42,356 nucleotides of DNA, taken from NCBI GenBank assembly GCA_015231775.1, contig JADGAY010000008.1:1-42356 (forward strand), in the 5' to 3' direction. A program made the translations under genes and the position numbers. This document shows positions 9,316 through 19,668 of the stretch, piece by piece. Within the stretch, counting starts at the first letter, position 1. The number at the start of each line of letters is the position of its first letter. The stretch comes from Magnetococcales bacterium. GTDB lineage: Bacteria > Pseudomonadota > Magnetococcia > Magnetococcales > Magnetaquicoccaceae. Under the pieces are notes generated by a model. It made no database searches, was not told the origin of the DNA, and was given only the letters and a program-made list of their open reading frames with translations.

Positions 9316-11061
9316 TCAACCGTTTGACGTCTCCACGACAACGGTTTGATGGGTCAACGCGTGGAGCGCCTCCAGCAACTTCTTTTTGTTGACCGGCTTG
9401 GTGAGATAACGATCACACCCGGCCTCCCGACTGCGTTCCAACTCTCCCTCCAGGGCATGGGCCGAAAGGGCGATGATCGGCACGGGAGAGCGCCCCAACG
9501 ACCGCTCCCACGCCCGAATCCGCCGCGTGGCGGTGTAACCGTCCATGCGCGGCATCTGCACATCCATGACCACCACGTCGAACGACGCCTGTTGAACCTG
9601 CTCCACGGCCATCAGCCCATCCGGAACCATGATCACGTGGCAGGAGGTTTTCCTGAGATAACCCGCGAACAGAATGCGGTTCTCCTCCACATCCTCGGCC
9701 AACAGGATGCGCAGACCGCGGGTCTGCGTCTCCAGCGCCTCGTCCAGGACCACATCCCGAAACGCCGGGAGTTCAGCGCTCCGCAACGGGAGCGTGAAAA
9801 AGAAGGTGCTTCCCTGCCCCACCCGGCTCTCCACCCACAGCCGCCCCCCCATCCGCTCCACCAGATTCCGGGAGATGCTCAACCCCAAACCCGTGCCCCC
9901 ATACCGTCTCGTGATCCCCGCATCGGCCTGGGTGAATGGATCGAAAATCGTCCGCATCTGCTCCTCGGCAATGCCAACCCCGGTATCGGCCACCTGAAAC
10001 AGCAGCATCTCCGGCTCGCGCGGATCACGACCCAAACGCACTTCCACCCTGCCCTGTTCGGTGAATTTGATCGCATTGCCCAGCAGGTTGATGAGCACCT
10101 GTCGCACCCGGCTGTCGTCACCCATGATCGCCGCTGGGATTTCCGCGACCACCGCGACCTCCATGACCAACCCTTTCTGCTCGGCGACCACCTGCATCAG
10201 ATGGGTCGTCTCCTCCACCACCTGACGGGGCGAGAAAGGCCGCTCATCCAATTCGATGCGGCCTGCCTCGATGCGCGAGAAATCGAGAATGTCGTTGATC
10301 ACGCCCAACAGAGCCTGTCCCGAATGAAACATGGTCTGGGTGAAACAGCGTTGTTCGGCGTCGAGGTCGGTCTCCAGCAACAACTCCGACATGCCCAGCA
10401 CCACATTCATGGGGGTACGGATCTCATGGCTCATGGCGGCCAGGAAATCCCCCTTGGCGCGCGCCGCCTTTTCCGCCTGCTCCTTGGCGTGACACATGGC
10501 CTCTTCCGCGTGTTTGCGCTCGGTCAGATCCAAGACGGCCATGAGCCACATCAACGGTTGCTCGTCACCACTCCCGGGAAACACCGAACTGGACAAACGG
10601 GCATGCACCGGGGTTCCCGACCGGATGTTCAGAGTGACCTCACATACCTGCAATGCCGATGCATCCAGAAGCCGCCGCCGATGCTGATAGAACCGATCCT
10701 GATCATCCCGAACCACGAACTCATGGAAGGTGCGTCCGGTCACCAGAGCCTCCTCCTCCCCCAGCAGAGCCAACCCGGCCTGATTGACCTCCCGGATCAC
10801 CCCTTTCCGGTCCAGAATGAAATAACCGATGGGTGCGCAGGAAAACAGCGCGGTATACCGGGCATGGGAACGCTCCTGTTCCAACCGGGCACATCGCAGC
10901 TCCTCGTTCTGCATTTCCAGTTCGATCTGATGGACTTGCAGTTCGTGCAGCAGGTGCTGCTGCTGTTCCATGGAGAGCGTGTCCGTGGAGCGTGGATCCA
11001 GTCTCCAGAGTGCCAAGGCGCGCTCACGCAAGGATCCATGGAATGTCGCGTTCCGTGTCAT
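9316..11061 (-). CDS. PAS-domain hybrid histidine kinase with REC domain
   Basis: PAS ([21 protein letters not shown]), [24 protein letters not shown]-box, HATPase ([19 protein letters not shown]), REC ([26 protein letters not shown]). Confidence 0.92.
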   Translation of the reverse strand: MTRNATFHGSLRERALALWRLDPRSTDTLSMEQQQHLLHELQVHQIELEMQNEELRCARLEQERSHARYTALFSCAPIGYFILDRKGVIREVNQAGLALLGEEEALVTGRTFHEFVVRDDQDRFYQHRRRLLDASALQVCEVTLNIRSGTPVHARLSSSVFPGSGDEQPLMWLMAVLDLTERKHAEEAMCHAKEQAEKAARAKGDFLAAMSHEIRTPMNVVLGMSELLLETDLDAEQRCFTQTMFHSGQALLGVINDILDFSRIEAGRIELDERPFSPRQVVEETTHLMQVVAEQKGLVMEVAVVAEIPAAIMGDDSRVRQVLINLLGNAIKFTEQGRVEVRLGRDPREPEMLLFQVADTGVGIAEEQMRTIFDPFTQADAGITRRYGGTGLGLSISRNLVERMGGRLWVESRVGQGSTFFFTLPLRSAELPAFRDVVLDEALETQTRGLRILLAEDVEENRILFAGYLRKTSCHVIMVPDGLMAVEQVQQASFDVVVMDVQMPRMDGYTATRRIRAWERSLGRSPVPIIALSAHALEGELERSREAGCDRYLTKPVNKKKLLEALHALTHQTVVVETSNG

Positions 11062-11081
11062 GATCGTTATTCCTTTGTGAT

Positions 11082-14000
11082 TCAGGATATGACCAACACC
11101 TTGTTCTTGATCAGTTCACTGATATCAATGAGCGCAATGGTGACACCGATCCGATTGCCCGAGAGATCCAACAACGGTTCAGCCGACACGGTGCACGTCA
11201 TCAACCCCTCGCCCATGGGGAAGTCGATCCGCTCCTGATCCCCCTGGCCCTCTTCCAGCACTTTGTGTTTCAACGCGAGCAACTGACGCATGCCCGGATT
11301 GTCGGCGATTTCGTCGTCGCGCTTGCCCATGCACGCCTCGGTCTTGAAGAAAATGTGCGGATTGTAAACCCAGGTATAGCGCAACTGCTCATCCACGTTG
11401 GCGACCATGATACCCAAGGGGGAACTCTTCAGGGCCACCTTGAAGCGCTCTTCACTCAGCAGCAGACTCTTCTGCATGATCTTGATCTGGGTGATATCGA
11501 TAAAGGCGATGACAACCCCCTCGATCATGTTATCCACCGTGCGGTAGGGGCGCACCCGAATGGAGAGCCATTGCCCTTCGCTGGTTTGGCTCTCGAATTC
11601 CACGGGAATCAGGGTATCGAGAACCTGTTGCGCGCTGGCGGAGAGATCGCAGCCTTTCAGGTTGCTCACCAGATGTTTGATCGGACGGCCAACATCACCC
11701 GGAATCAGGTGAATGAACCGGGTGGCGGATGGGGTGAAACGGACGACCTTGAACGCATCATCCAGAAAGATCGTGCCGATTTCGGTGCTGGCCATCAAAT
11801 TGACCATATCGTTGTTGGCCTTGGCCAAGGTATTGAGCTTCTCCTCATATTCGGAATTCACCGTGATCAGCTCTTCATTGACCGATTGGGACTCCTCCTT
11901 GGCGGTTTCCAGCTCTTCGTTGGCGCTTTGCAGCTCCTCGTTGGCCGCCTGAAGCTCTTCGTTCATGGACTTAAGCTCTTCGTTGGTGACCTCCAGCTCT
12001 TCGATGGTGGTCTGAAGATACTCCCGGGTGGATTTGAGTTCCCGCTCCAACTCCAGCAACCGGGATCCCTTCTTCTTTTTGGAGATCACCCCGGATGGCC
12101 GGTTTTCCAGGACGTGGGAGAGCGGACCCGCCTCCTCGAAGATCACCCATGACCACCCTTTCATGGTGTCGGGTGAGAGGATGGGCTCCACGATCAGGTT
12201 GACCACATGGCCGGCTCCGTTGGACTTGATGCGGATCGCCTCCTGGGAGACCCGTTTCTGGGTGGTCTTGACCTTGCGCAGGGCCGAGGCCAGTTCGATG
12301 GTCAACCCATCCCGCGCCAGCCGCATGATATTCCAGTTGGCCTCCCCCGAAACCGCCTCCAGATAGCGTCCGGTCTTCCCGTGGATATACATGACCTCGT
12401 ATTGATCGTTGACCATCAGACAGGTAGGCGCGTGGTGGGCCAACAGATGCTGCTCGGTCAACTCCTTCAATCCAAGCATCTGTTTGGCGGCACGGTTGGC
12501 GCTTTTCTTGTCGATGACGGGTTTGCGCGGATTGGCGCCGCTGGGGACAAACAAAGTCTTGACCATCGAATTCACCTGAGGTTTGTGCTGAAAGATCTTC
12601 CATTTCCGATCCAGGATCCCATGAACGGCCACGGCTTCGCTGGTGGTCTCCGAGGTTCCCAACATCAAGAACCCGTTGGGATTGAGGGCATAGTGGAAAA
12701 TGGCATGGACTTTTTCCTGCAAAATCGGCCCCATGTAGATCAACAGGTTCCGACAACTGATCAGATCCAGGTTGGAAAAGGGGGGATCCTTGATCACATT
12801 CTGCACGGCGATGATCAACATATCCCGAATGCTCTTCTTGACCCGGTAGTGGTTCCCTTCCTGGATAAAAAAACGCCGCAACCGGGCCGTGGACAGATCG
12901 TTGGCAATGGTATCCGGGTAACGTCCGGAACGGGCGGTTTCGATGGCCCGTTCATCGATGTCCGTGGCAAAGATCTGCACCGGATAGGTTTGTCCCAACC
13001 TGTCCATCTGTTCGTGGAGAAGCATGGCGATGGAGTAGGCCTCCTCGCCACTGGCGCATCCCGGCACCCAGATGCGGATGGGTTGGCTTTCGAGGCGGCG
13101 CTCGAACAGTTTTGGAATCACCTTTTCCGCCAGAACCCCAAACGCATCCGGATCACGAAAAAAATTGGAAACCCCGATCAACAAATCCTGGAAAAGCCGC
13201 TTCACTTCGCCTGGATTGGCCTTGAGATAGGCGACATAGAGGCCGATCTCCACGATCTGCTGGATCGACATGCGCCGTTCCACCCGTCGCAGGATGGTGT
13301 TCTCTTTGTACAGGGAGAAATCGTGTCCGCTCTGTGTCTGGAGCAGCATGAAAATGGTTTTCAGGAGTTCCGGATCGGCTTCAACCCGCCAACGGGGGGA
13401 CTCGCGGGAGGTTGGCAAGACGTGACCATGACGCGCCTTGCAGGCAAAAAAATTCTTGAGTGCCAACGGCATTTGATCCGGGGGCAGGATCAAGTCGGAC
13501 AGGCCGGTCTGGATGGCGCTGCGCGGCATGCCGTCGTATTTGGCGCTATCTGGATCCTGCACCACCACCAGTCCGCCGGCCTCCTTGATCGCCTTGAGTC
13601 CCAGGGTGCCATCCGTGCCGGTGCCCGAGAGGATCACGCAGACCGCATGATGCTGCTGGTCTTGGGCCAGGGAGCGAAAAAAATGGTCGATGGAGCCGCT
13701 TCTGGCCTTGATGCCAGGCAGATCGACCAGGTGCAAAACGCCATCACGCAGTTCCAGATTGTGGTTGGGAGGGATGACATGGACGGTGTTGATGGCGATG
13801 CGGAGGTTCTCGTGCACCGGCAAGACGGGCATGGTGGTGTAATTCTGAATCAACGAGGGCAGGATGCTCGGGTGACGGGCATCCATATGCTGCACCAGGA
13901 CAAAAGCCATGCCCATGTCCGGGGACAGATTGGTGAAAAAGGCATGGAACGCCTCAAGCCCACCCGCCGAAGCCCCGATGCCGATGACGGGAAAACGCGT

Positions 14001-14162
14001 CTCGTCCACATCCGGGCTTGTCTCCTCCCGATGCGGCGACGCATGCCCGTCAGGGTCGGGAAGTTCCGTGGCCTCATCAAGGCTGGCGGCCATGCCAGGG
14101 GTCGCGAACGTTGGCGCCACGGAACTCGGAGAGAGTTGAATGCGTTGTGATTTCCTGGCCAT
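11082..14162 (-). CDS. CheB-CheR fusion with coiled coil and PAS domains
   Basis: CheB ([35 protein letters not shown]), CheR ([44 protein letters not shown]), heptad coil ([32 protein letters not shown]), PAS domains. Confidence 0.92.
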   Translation of the reverse strand: MARKSQRIQLSPSSVAPTFATPGMAASLDEATELPDPDGHASPHREETSPDVDETRFPVIGIGASAGGLEAFHAFFTNLSPDMGMAFVLVQHMDARHPSILPSLIQNYTTMPVLPVHENLRIAINTVHVIPPNHNLELRDGVLHLVDLPGIKARSGSIDHFFRSLAQDQQHHAVCVILSGTGTDGTLGLKAIKEAGGLVVVQDPDSAKYDGMPRSAIQTGLSDLILPPDQMPLALKNFFACKARHGHVLPTSRESPRWRVEADPELLKTIFMLLQTQSGHDFSLYKENTILRRVERRMSIQQIVEIGLYVAYLKANPGEVKRLFQDLLIGVSNFFRDPDAFGVLAEKVIPKLFERRLESQPIRIWVPGCASGEEAYSIAMLLHEQMDRLGQTYPVQIFATDIDERAIETARSGRYPDTIANDLSTARLRRFFIQEGNHYRVKKSIRDMLIIAVQNVIKDPPFSNLDLISCRNLLIYMGPILQEKVHAIFHYALNPNGFLMLGTSETTSEAVAVHGILDRKWKIFQHKPQVNSMVKTLFVPSGANPRKPVIDKKSANRAAKQMLGLKELTEQHLLAHHAPTCLMVNDQYEVMYIHGKTGRYLEAVSGEANWNIMRLARDGLTIELASALRKVKTTQKRVSQEAIRIKSNGAGHVVNLIVEPILSPDTMKGWSWVIFEEAGPLSHVLENRPSGVISKKKKGSRLLELERELKSTREYLQTTIEELEVTNEELKSMNEELQAANEELQSANEELETAKEESQSVNEELITVNSEYEEKLNTLAKANNDMVNLMASTEIGTIFLDDAFKVVRFTPSATRFIHLIPGDVGRPIKHLVSNLKGCDLSASAQQVLDTLIPVEFESQTSEGQWLSIRVRPYRTVDNMIEGVVIAFIDITQIKIMQKSLLLSEERFKVALKSSPLGIMVANVDEQLRYTWVYNPHIFFKTEACMGKRDDEIADNPGMRQLLALKHKVLEEGQGDQERIDFPMGEGLMTCTVSAEPLLDLSGNRIGVTIALIDISELIKNKVLVIS

Positions 14163-14249
14163 GGCAAACCTCGTTCAGACAAGCCGTAAACGACCGTCTC
14201 AGCACCTTCTATCCGGGCCGACGACAAAAAGGATTGCAACAAGGTGTTA

Positions 14250-14270
14250 TTGTCACGCTATGCGTGACAA
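14250..14270. promoter_or_regulatory. Perfect palindrome, candidate operator upstream of the cheB-cheR fusion
   Basis: TTGTCACGC-TAT-GCGTGACAA: 9-bp arms, 3-bp spacer, in the intergenic region about 90 bp upstream of the ATG at 14162. Confidence 0.5.
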
Positions 14271-14845
14271 ACTGGGATGACATTTACAAAATTAAGTTGT
14301 ACTAATCGACAAACATAAAACCTTATACTTATTATAACCTTCAAAAGCAACACTTTACGCCACCAAAGAACGCCATGGTTTACCCGTTACAAACAAAACA
14401 GAGGGCCGTCCAACTTGGCCATGTAGACAGCTATCAATAAAATATTATACAATTTCGATAGTTTCTTGTCACGGGAATAAACTATGAGGTATAAATTATA
14501 GCTATAATATTACACACTACTTTTACGTTCATTTTTCAACCCAGATTGCGAAAAGGCTGATCACTTGATAATACAGCCCGATTATTTAGATAATCATTCA
14601 CAATTATAATGATTTTTATAGTATTAATTACTAATCTCAATTGACCCTGACACGCACAAACCTCTGTTCAGCTTCCCCTTAACGGATGCTTGATAGTGCT
14701 TACCATGAACCTTGGTGTGTGCTATCCTGGACAAGCTTGTATCCTGGGGAACACCCTTTTCACCCCCCACCCGTGAACCTTCCCCGCGGGAGTTCCACGG
14801 CAATCATCGTCCACCCTGGTGTAACCGATCCCCCTGGAGGCCAAC

Positions 14846-15439
14846 ATGTCCGAAACCGTGACGCTGAGCGATGTCTGGAAAGCTTTTCAAGAGACCGATC
14901 GACGCCTCCGGGAGATGCGCGAGGAGACGGACCGGACATTGCGGGCCATGTTCGCCGAGACCGATCGCCAATTCAAAGAGACCGATCGCCAGATGCGGGA
15001 GACCGATCGCAAACTGGATCGGCTGGGCGGACGTTTGGGAGAGTTCGTGGAGGGGCTGGTCGCCCCGGCTTGCGAAACCCTGTTCGCGCAACGCGGCATC
15101 CCGGTCCACAAGGTGAGTCGGCGCGTCGTGGCCAAGCTGACCAACGGACGGATGATGGAGATCGACCTGTTCGTGGTCAACACCGACGCCGTGGTCCTGG
15201 TGGAGGTCAAAAGCAAGCTCACCGTTGACGATGTACGCGAGCATGTGACCCGCCTGGAAGCGTTCAAGGAGTTCTTCCAGGAGTATGCCGACAAACGGAC
15301 GATTGGCGCGGTCGCGGCCATGGTGATCGAGGAGAACGTCAGCCGATTCGCCATCAACCAGGGGCTGTTCGTCATCGAACAGTCCGGCGACACCCTGCGT
15401 TTGGCCAACGGGGATGATTTTAAGCCGAAGAGCTGGTAA
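14846..15439 (+). CDS. Coiled-coil protein with C-terminal PD-(D/E)XK nuclease-like fold (DUF3782-type)
   Basis: ETDRQFKETDRQMRETDRKLDRLGG coil followed by MEIDLFVVNTDAVVLVEVKSKL (D..ExK). GGAGG RBS. Confidence 0.75.
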   Translation: MSETVTLSDVWKAFQETDRRLREMREETDRTLRAMFAETDRQFKETDRQMRETDRKLDRLGGRLGEFVEGLVAPACETLFAQRGIPVHKVSRRVVAKLTNGRMMEIDLFVVNTDAVVLVEVKSKLTVDDVREHVTRLEAFKEFFQEYADKRTIGAVAAMVIEENVSRFAINQGLFVIEQSGDTLRLANGDDFKPKSW

Positions 15440-15574
15440 CCCCCAACCCGCGACCGGTGGGGAATTCCATGGCCGGGTTCGGCTGCCGGGCAGATACCCA
15501 ACAGCCACTCAAGCATGGGTAAGATCCGCGCACCCAAACCCTCAGAGGCTGTTTGGCATTTGCCAATCCACCTC

Positions 15575-16204
15575 TCACGCCAGAGGGAACAACTCCCGAT
15601 AGCGCTCCAGAAACCGGGCCTTGGCCTCTTCCGGCGACCATCCGGCCAGCGCCACATCGGGGAACGGCGCGGGCAGACCGTGCCAGGGGGACGGCTCCGG
15701 GGCCATGAAGGTGGCCTTCTCGTTGGCCAGCAACCGCCAGTCCGCCTCCTTCACCCGTGCCGACGGCAACCCGGTCAAACCGAAACGGACGGCGATCACC
15801 CCGAGCAGACGCTCCTCCCAGGGATCGAAATCCGGCAACACCCGCTTGAGCGGCTTGGGAAGGTCCGAAAGATAGGCCTCGGCGGCATCGTGCAGCAATC
15901 CCCACCGGGCATCCGGCTCTTCCACCAGTCGGGAGACCCATACCGAATGCTCGGCCACCGAATAGAACCGCCGACAGTGGCCGTTGAACCGACACAGCAT
16001 CCCCAGAGAATGGGCGATATCCTCGATCTCGACCTCTTCGGGGCGACCATCCAATGGCCAGAACTGCCGCCCGGTATAGGTCTGGATCCACGCCCCGCCG
16101 CGTGCCGCCGCATCGTTTTGTTCCACCGTCTGGACCGCGGGACTCCCGAAGAGCGGTTCACGGTCGAGGGGTGCGGGGAGGCTCCCCCCATCAGCCACGT
16201 TCAT
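15575..16204 (-). CDS. HD-domain phosphohydrolase (YfbR-like)
   Basis: FYSVAEHSVWVSRLV..WGLLHDAAEAYLSDLPKPLK. Confidence 0.85.
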   Translation of the reverse strand: MNVADGGSLPAPLDREPLFGSPAVQTVEQNDAAARGGAWIQTYTGRQFWPLDGRPEEVEIEDIAHSLGMLCRFNGHCRRFYSVAEHSVWVSRLVEEPDARWGLLHDAAEAYLSDLPKPLKRVLPDFDPWEERLLGVIAVRFGLTGLPSARVKEADWRLLANEKATFMAPEPSPWHGLPAPFPDVALAGWSPEEAKARFLERYRELFPLA

Positions 16205-16400
16205 GCTCCCGATCGAACATCAAATTCGGGTTGGCCGGGTCCAGGATCTCCTCGTCCACCGGACGACCCGCCAGCATGCGCGTCAAGGAGACGGTCACAG
16301 GTCGCCTCAAGCCGCTGGGAAGCGCCTCCCCCGACTCCTTTCCCAGCCGATCCTCCCTGTTTTCCATCTCCGGATTGGCGTTTCTCTTGGTTTGCGTCAT
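16191..16400 (-). CDS. Hypothetical small protein (69 aa)
   Basis: MTQTKRNANPEMENRED...MFDREHERG; overlaps the start of the HD gene by 14 bp; G-rich RBS-like sequence upstream. Confidence 0.5.
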   Translation of the reverse strand: MTQTKRNANPEMENREDRLGKESGEALPSGLRRPVTVSLTRMLAGRPVDEEILDPANPNLMFDREHERG

Positions 16401-16475
16401 AATCACCCCCATGGTGTGCGCGGTTCGATCCTGCCTCGTCTTCGACAACTCTATCACAACGGTTCCAGGTTCAGC

Positions 16476-17996
16476 ATGGCGGAAATCGTCCTGACCACCT
16501 TCAACGCCCGCTTTTCCCACCCGTCCCTGGGATTGCGCTATCTCATGGCCAATCTGGGCCCCTTGCGCGAGCGTGCCTGCCTGATGGAGTTTGACCTGGA
16601 AAAACGTCCCGAGGAGGCTTTGGAGATCCTCCTCAAGGGGTCGCCCCGCATCATCGGCTGCGCGGTGCAGGTCTGGAACCATGCCCTGACCCGGCACCTG
16701 GCCACGCTGCTCAAACAGGTGCGACCCGAGGTGTTGCTCGTGCTCGGCGGCCCGGAGGTGACCCATCTTCCCGAGGATCACCCCCTGGTGCGTCTGGCCG
16801 ACTACCGCATCCTCGGCGCGGGCGAGTTGATCTTTGGCGCCCTCTGCCAGGCGATCCTGGCCGGGAATCCCCCTGCCACCCGCGACCTGGTCGCACCCGA
16901 CATCGATCCCGCCGCCATCGCCCTGCCCCACGCCGAATACGACGCCACCGACCTGGCCCACCGCTACCTGTATGTGGAATCCTCCCGCGGCTGTCCCTAT
17001 CGCTGTTCGTTCTGCCTGTCGGCCAACGACGCCCAGGTGCGCCGCTTCCCGATCACCCCCTTTCTGTCCGGACTGGAGAGCCTCATCGCCCGGGGGGGAC
17101 GCCATTTCAAATTCGTGGATCGCACCTTCAACCTCGGAGAGCGGCACGCTGGCGCGATCCTCGATTTTTTCCTGGCCCACCTGACCACCACCCCGGATCT
17201 CTTCGTCCACTTCGAGATGATGCCGGACCACCTCCCCGAGGGGCTCAAACGCCGTCTGGCCGCCTTTCCCGCCGGCGCGCTGCAACTGGAAGTGGGGGTG
17301 CAATCCTTCGAACCAGCGGTGCTCACCGCCATCGATCGCCATCAGGAGAACCAGCGGGTCGAGGAGAACCTGCGCTGGCTGCGTGATCACACCCAGGCCC
17401 ATCTGCACACCGATCTGATCGTCGGTCTGCCGGGTGAGTCCCCGGAACGGTTCGCCGCCGGGTTTGACCGACTCCGCGCCCTGGATCCCCACGAAATCCA
17501 GGTCGGGATTCTCAAGCGACTGCCCGGCACCCCGTTGGCCCTCCACACCCCCGCCGACTTCCGCTTCGACATGGAGCCGCCCTACGAACTGCTGGAGAAC
17601 GAACGGTTCGACTTCTTGACCCTGCGGCGTTTCAAACGGTTTGCCCGCTATTGGGATCTGGTCGGCAACTCGGGTCGCTTCCGGGCAACCCTGCATCTGG
17701 CCTTTGAGAATCGCTCCCCCTTTGACACCTTCCTGGCCTTCTCGGACTGGCTGCACGCCACCACCGGGCAGACCCACCAGTTCGCCCTGCCCCGTTTGAC
17801 CCAACTGCTGGAAGCGGGCCTGGGAGCGGTCACCGGGATCGATCCGGCCCGCCTGTCAAAGACCCTGGAAGTCGATCAACGTTCCATGCACAATACGGCC
17901 AAAAAAACGGCGATACCGACTCCGCCGCGACAGATGCGCCATCTGCCATCCCCCTATCCACCCTCAACCCTGGAAAAAAAGGAGAACCCACCATGA
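16476..17996 (+). CDS. B12-binding-type radical SAM protein (DUF4080-like)
   Basis: N-terminal cobalamin-binding-like region (LLVLGGPEVTH), radical SAM CxxxCxxC in SSRGCPYRCSFC, C-terminal DUF4080-like region. Start MAEIVLTTFNARFSHPSLGLRYL. Confidence 0.87.
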   Translation: MAEIVLTTFNARFSHPSLGLRYLMANLGPLRERACLMEFDLEKRPEEALEILLKGSPRIIGCAVQVWNHALTRHLATLLKQVRPEVLLVLGGPEVTHLPEDHPLVRLADYRILGAGELIFGALCQAILAGNPPATRDLVAPDIDPAAIALPHAEYDATDLAHRYLYVESSRGCPYRCSFCLSANDAQVRRFPITPFLSGLESLIARGGRHFKFVDRTFNLGERHAGAILDFFLAHLTTTPDLFVHFEMMPDHLPEGLKRRLAAFPAGALQLEVGVQSFEPAVLTAIDRHQENQRVEENLRWLRDHTQAHLHTDLIVGLPGESPERFAAGFDRLRALDPHEIQVGILKRLPGTPLALHTPADFRFDMEPPYELLENERFDFLTLRRFKRFARYWDLVGNSGRFRATLHLAFENRSPFDTFLAFSDWLHATTGQTHQFALPRLTQLLEAGLGAVTGIDPARLSKTLEVDQRSMHNTAKKTAIPTPPRQMRHLPSPYPPSTLEKKENPP

Positions 17997-18178
17997 CCGA
18001 ACCCGCCAAGGAGAACGTCCTGTCCGCCACCAACATCGCCAAGGAGTTGGGGGTGTCGGATGCCAAGGTCAAGAAGGCGATCAAGGATCTCGGGATCGAG
18101 CCCGCCTCCAAGCGCGGCGTCTGCTGCTTCTATGCCCGCGACGAGATCGGCAAGATCAAGGAGAAGATCGGCGCCTGA
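17993..18178 (+). CDS. Small helix-turn-helix-like protein (61 aa)
   Basis: MTEPAKENVLSATNIAKELGVSDAKVKKAIKDLGIEPASKRGVCCFY...; start overlaps upstream stop (ATGA); AAAGGAGAA RBS. Confidence 0.7.
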   Translation: MTEPAKENVLSATNIAKELGVSDAKVKKAIKDLGIEPASKRGVCCFYARDEIGKIKEKIGA

Positions 18179-18202
18179 ACCACACACCCAGCCGACCGGA
18201 CC

Positions 18203-18224
18203 CGCGTGGGGGCACCCCCACGCG
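18203..18224. terminator. GC-rich hairpin between convergent genes, likely terminator
   Basis: CGCGTGGGG-gcac-CCCCACGCG perfect stem between 18178 and 18254. Confidence 0.5.
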
Positions 18225-18253
18225 CGGCCTCCCCTGGCCGGGACGACCGCCGA

Positions 18254-19564
18254 TCAGCGGGTCGGATAGCGCCGCGCCATGAACACGAACAGCAGCAGAC
18301 CCGGAATGGCGGCAAAGGTGGTGATGAGAAAAAAGTCCGTCCAGGCGATGCGCTCCGCGATCCAACCGCCGCTGGAAGCCAGCAGGGTGCGTCCAAAGGC
18401 CATGAACGAGGAGAGCAGGGCATACTGGGTGGCCGTGTAGGCCACATGGCAGAGCCGGGAGAGGTAGGCCACGAAGGCCGAGGTACCCATGCCGCCGGTG
18501 ACGTTCTCCACCGCGATGGTCACGGTGAGCATCGGCAGGGAGTAACCGACCTCGGCAAGCAGCACGAACATCAGGTTGGAGACCATTTGCAGGATCCCGC
18601 ACACAATCAACGCCTTATTGATACCCAGACGTTCCGTCAAAATTCCGCCCAACACCCCGCCGACCAACACCGCCACCAGGCCGAAAAGTTTGGTGACATT
18701 GGCGATCTCGATCTTGGAAAAGCCCATCTCCAGATAGAACGGACCGCTCATCACCCCAGCCAGGGCATCGCCGAATTTGTAGAGCAGGATGAAGAGCAGG
18801 GTCAACAGCCAGCCGCGCCGACGCATGAACTCGGCGAAGGGGGCGATCACCGCGCGCCGCAACCAGGATACCACCCTGCCGCGCCTCCCGGTGGCCACGG
18901 ATGGCGCGGGAATCCCCTCCGCCACCGGGCGCACGGGCTCGGGATTGAACAGCATCACCAGCATGCCGATCCCCATCAGGCCGGCCATCACCGCGTAGGC
19001 GAAAAACCACCCCCAATAGGTGGCCAGATACAGCCCCCCGGCCCCGGAGACCACCATGCCGAGACGATAACCGAGCACGCTCATCGCCGCGCCGGCGCCG
19101 TACTGACGCTCTTCCAGGATCTCGACCCGGTAGGCGTCGATGACGATATCCTGGGTGGCCGACCAGAAGGCGACGAACAGCGCAAACCAGGCGGTCCAGA
19201 ACGGATCGCCTGCCGGATCGCTCGCCCCGAGGCCGAGGATGCTGGCGATCAACGCCAATTGGGTCAACACCGCCCAGCCGCGTCGTTGCCCGAGACGGGT
19301 GGTGAAGCCGGGCACCGGCATGCGATCGACCAGCGGCGACCAGAGGAACTTGAAGGTGTAGGGGGTTCCCGCCAGGGCGAACAGGGCGATGGAACTCTTG
19401 CTCACCCCGGCCTCGGCCAGCCATAATGAGAGGGTGCCGACGGTCAGGGCCAGCGGCAGGCCGCTGAAGAAGCCCAACAACAGGATCACCAGCACGCGGG
19501 GTTCCCGATAGATGGCAAACGCCGACCAGAAATGGCGCAGCCCCCCTGATGTGGATGATGGCAT
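18254..19564 (-). CDS. MFS transporter, AmpG muropeptide permease-like
   Basis: REPRVLVILLLGFFSGLPLALTVGTLSLWLAEAGVSKSSIALFALAGTPYTFKFLWSPLVDR and multiple TM segments. Start at 19564. Confidence 0.87.
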   Translation of the reverse strand: MPSSTSGGLRHFWSAFAIYREPRVLVILLLGFFSGLPLALTVGTLSLWLAEAGVSKSSIALFALAGTPYTFKFLWSPLVDRMPVPGFTTRLGQRRGWAVLTQLALIASILGLGASDPAGDPFWTAWFALFVAFWSATQDIVIDAYRVEILEERQYGAGAAMSVLGYRLGMVVSGAGGLYLATYWGWFFAYAVMAGLMGIGMLVMLFNPEPVRPVAEGIPAPSVATGRRGRVVSWLRRAVIAPFAEFMRRRGWLLTLLFILLYKFGDALAGVMSGPFYLEMGFSKIEIANVTKLFGLVAVLVGGVLGGILTERLGINKALIVCGILQMVSNLMFVLLAEVGYSLPMLTVTIAVENVTGGMGTSAFVAYLSRLCHVAYTATQYALLSSFMAFGRTLLASSGGWIAERIAWTDFFLITTFAAIPGLLLFVFMARRYPTR

Positions 19565-19668
19565 GCGGGACTCCCGATTAACAAGCGACGAGGATGCGCC
19601 TAAGCGCCGGCCACGATGATAGCAGCCGGCGTGGTTTCGACAAGGCCTGATCGACAAGGGGAACACCG

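Noticed and set aside
11880-12020. Repeated ~21-bp DNA units (agctcttcgttgg...)
   Set aside because: Explained by the heptad coiled coil (NEELxxxNEEL) characteristic of CheB-CheR-PAS fusions.
12207-14150. 647-aa plus-strand ORF opposite the CheB-CheR fusion
   Set aside because: Shadow ORF with no recognizable motif.
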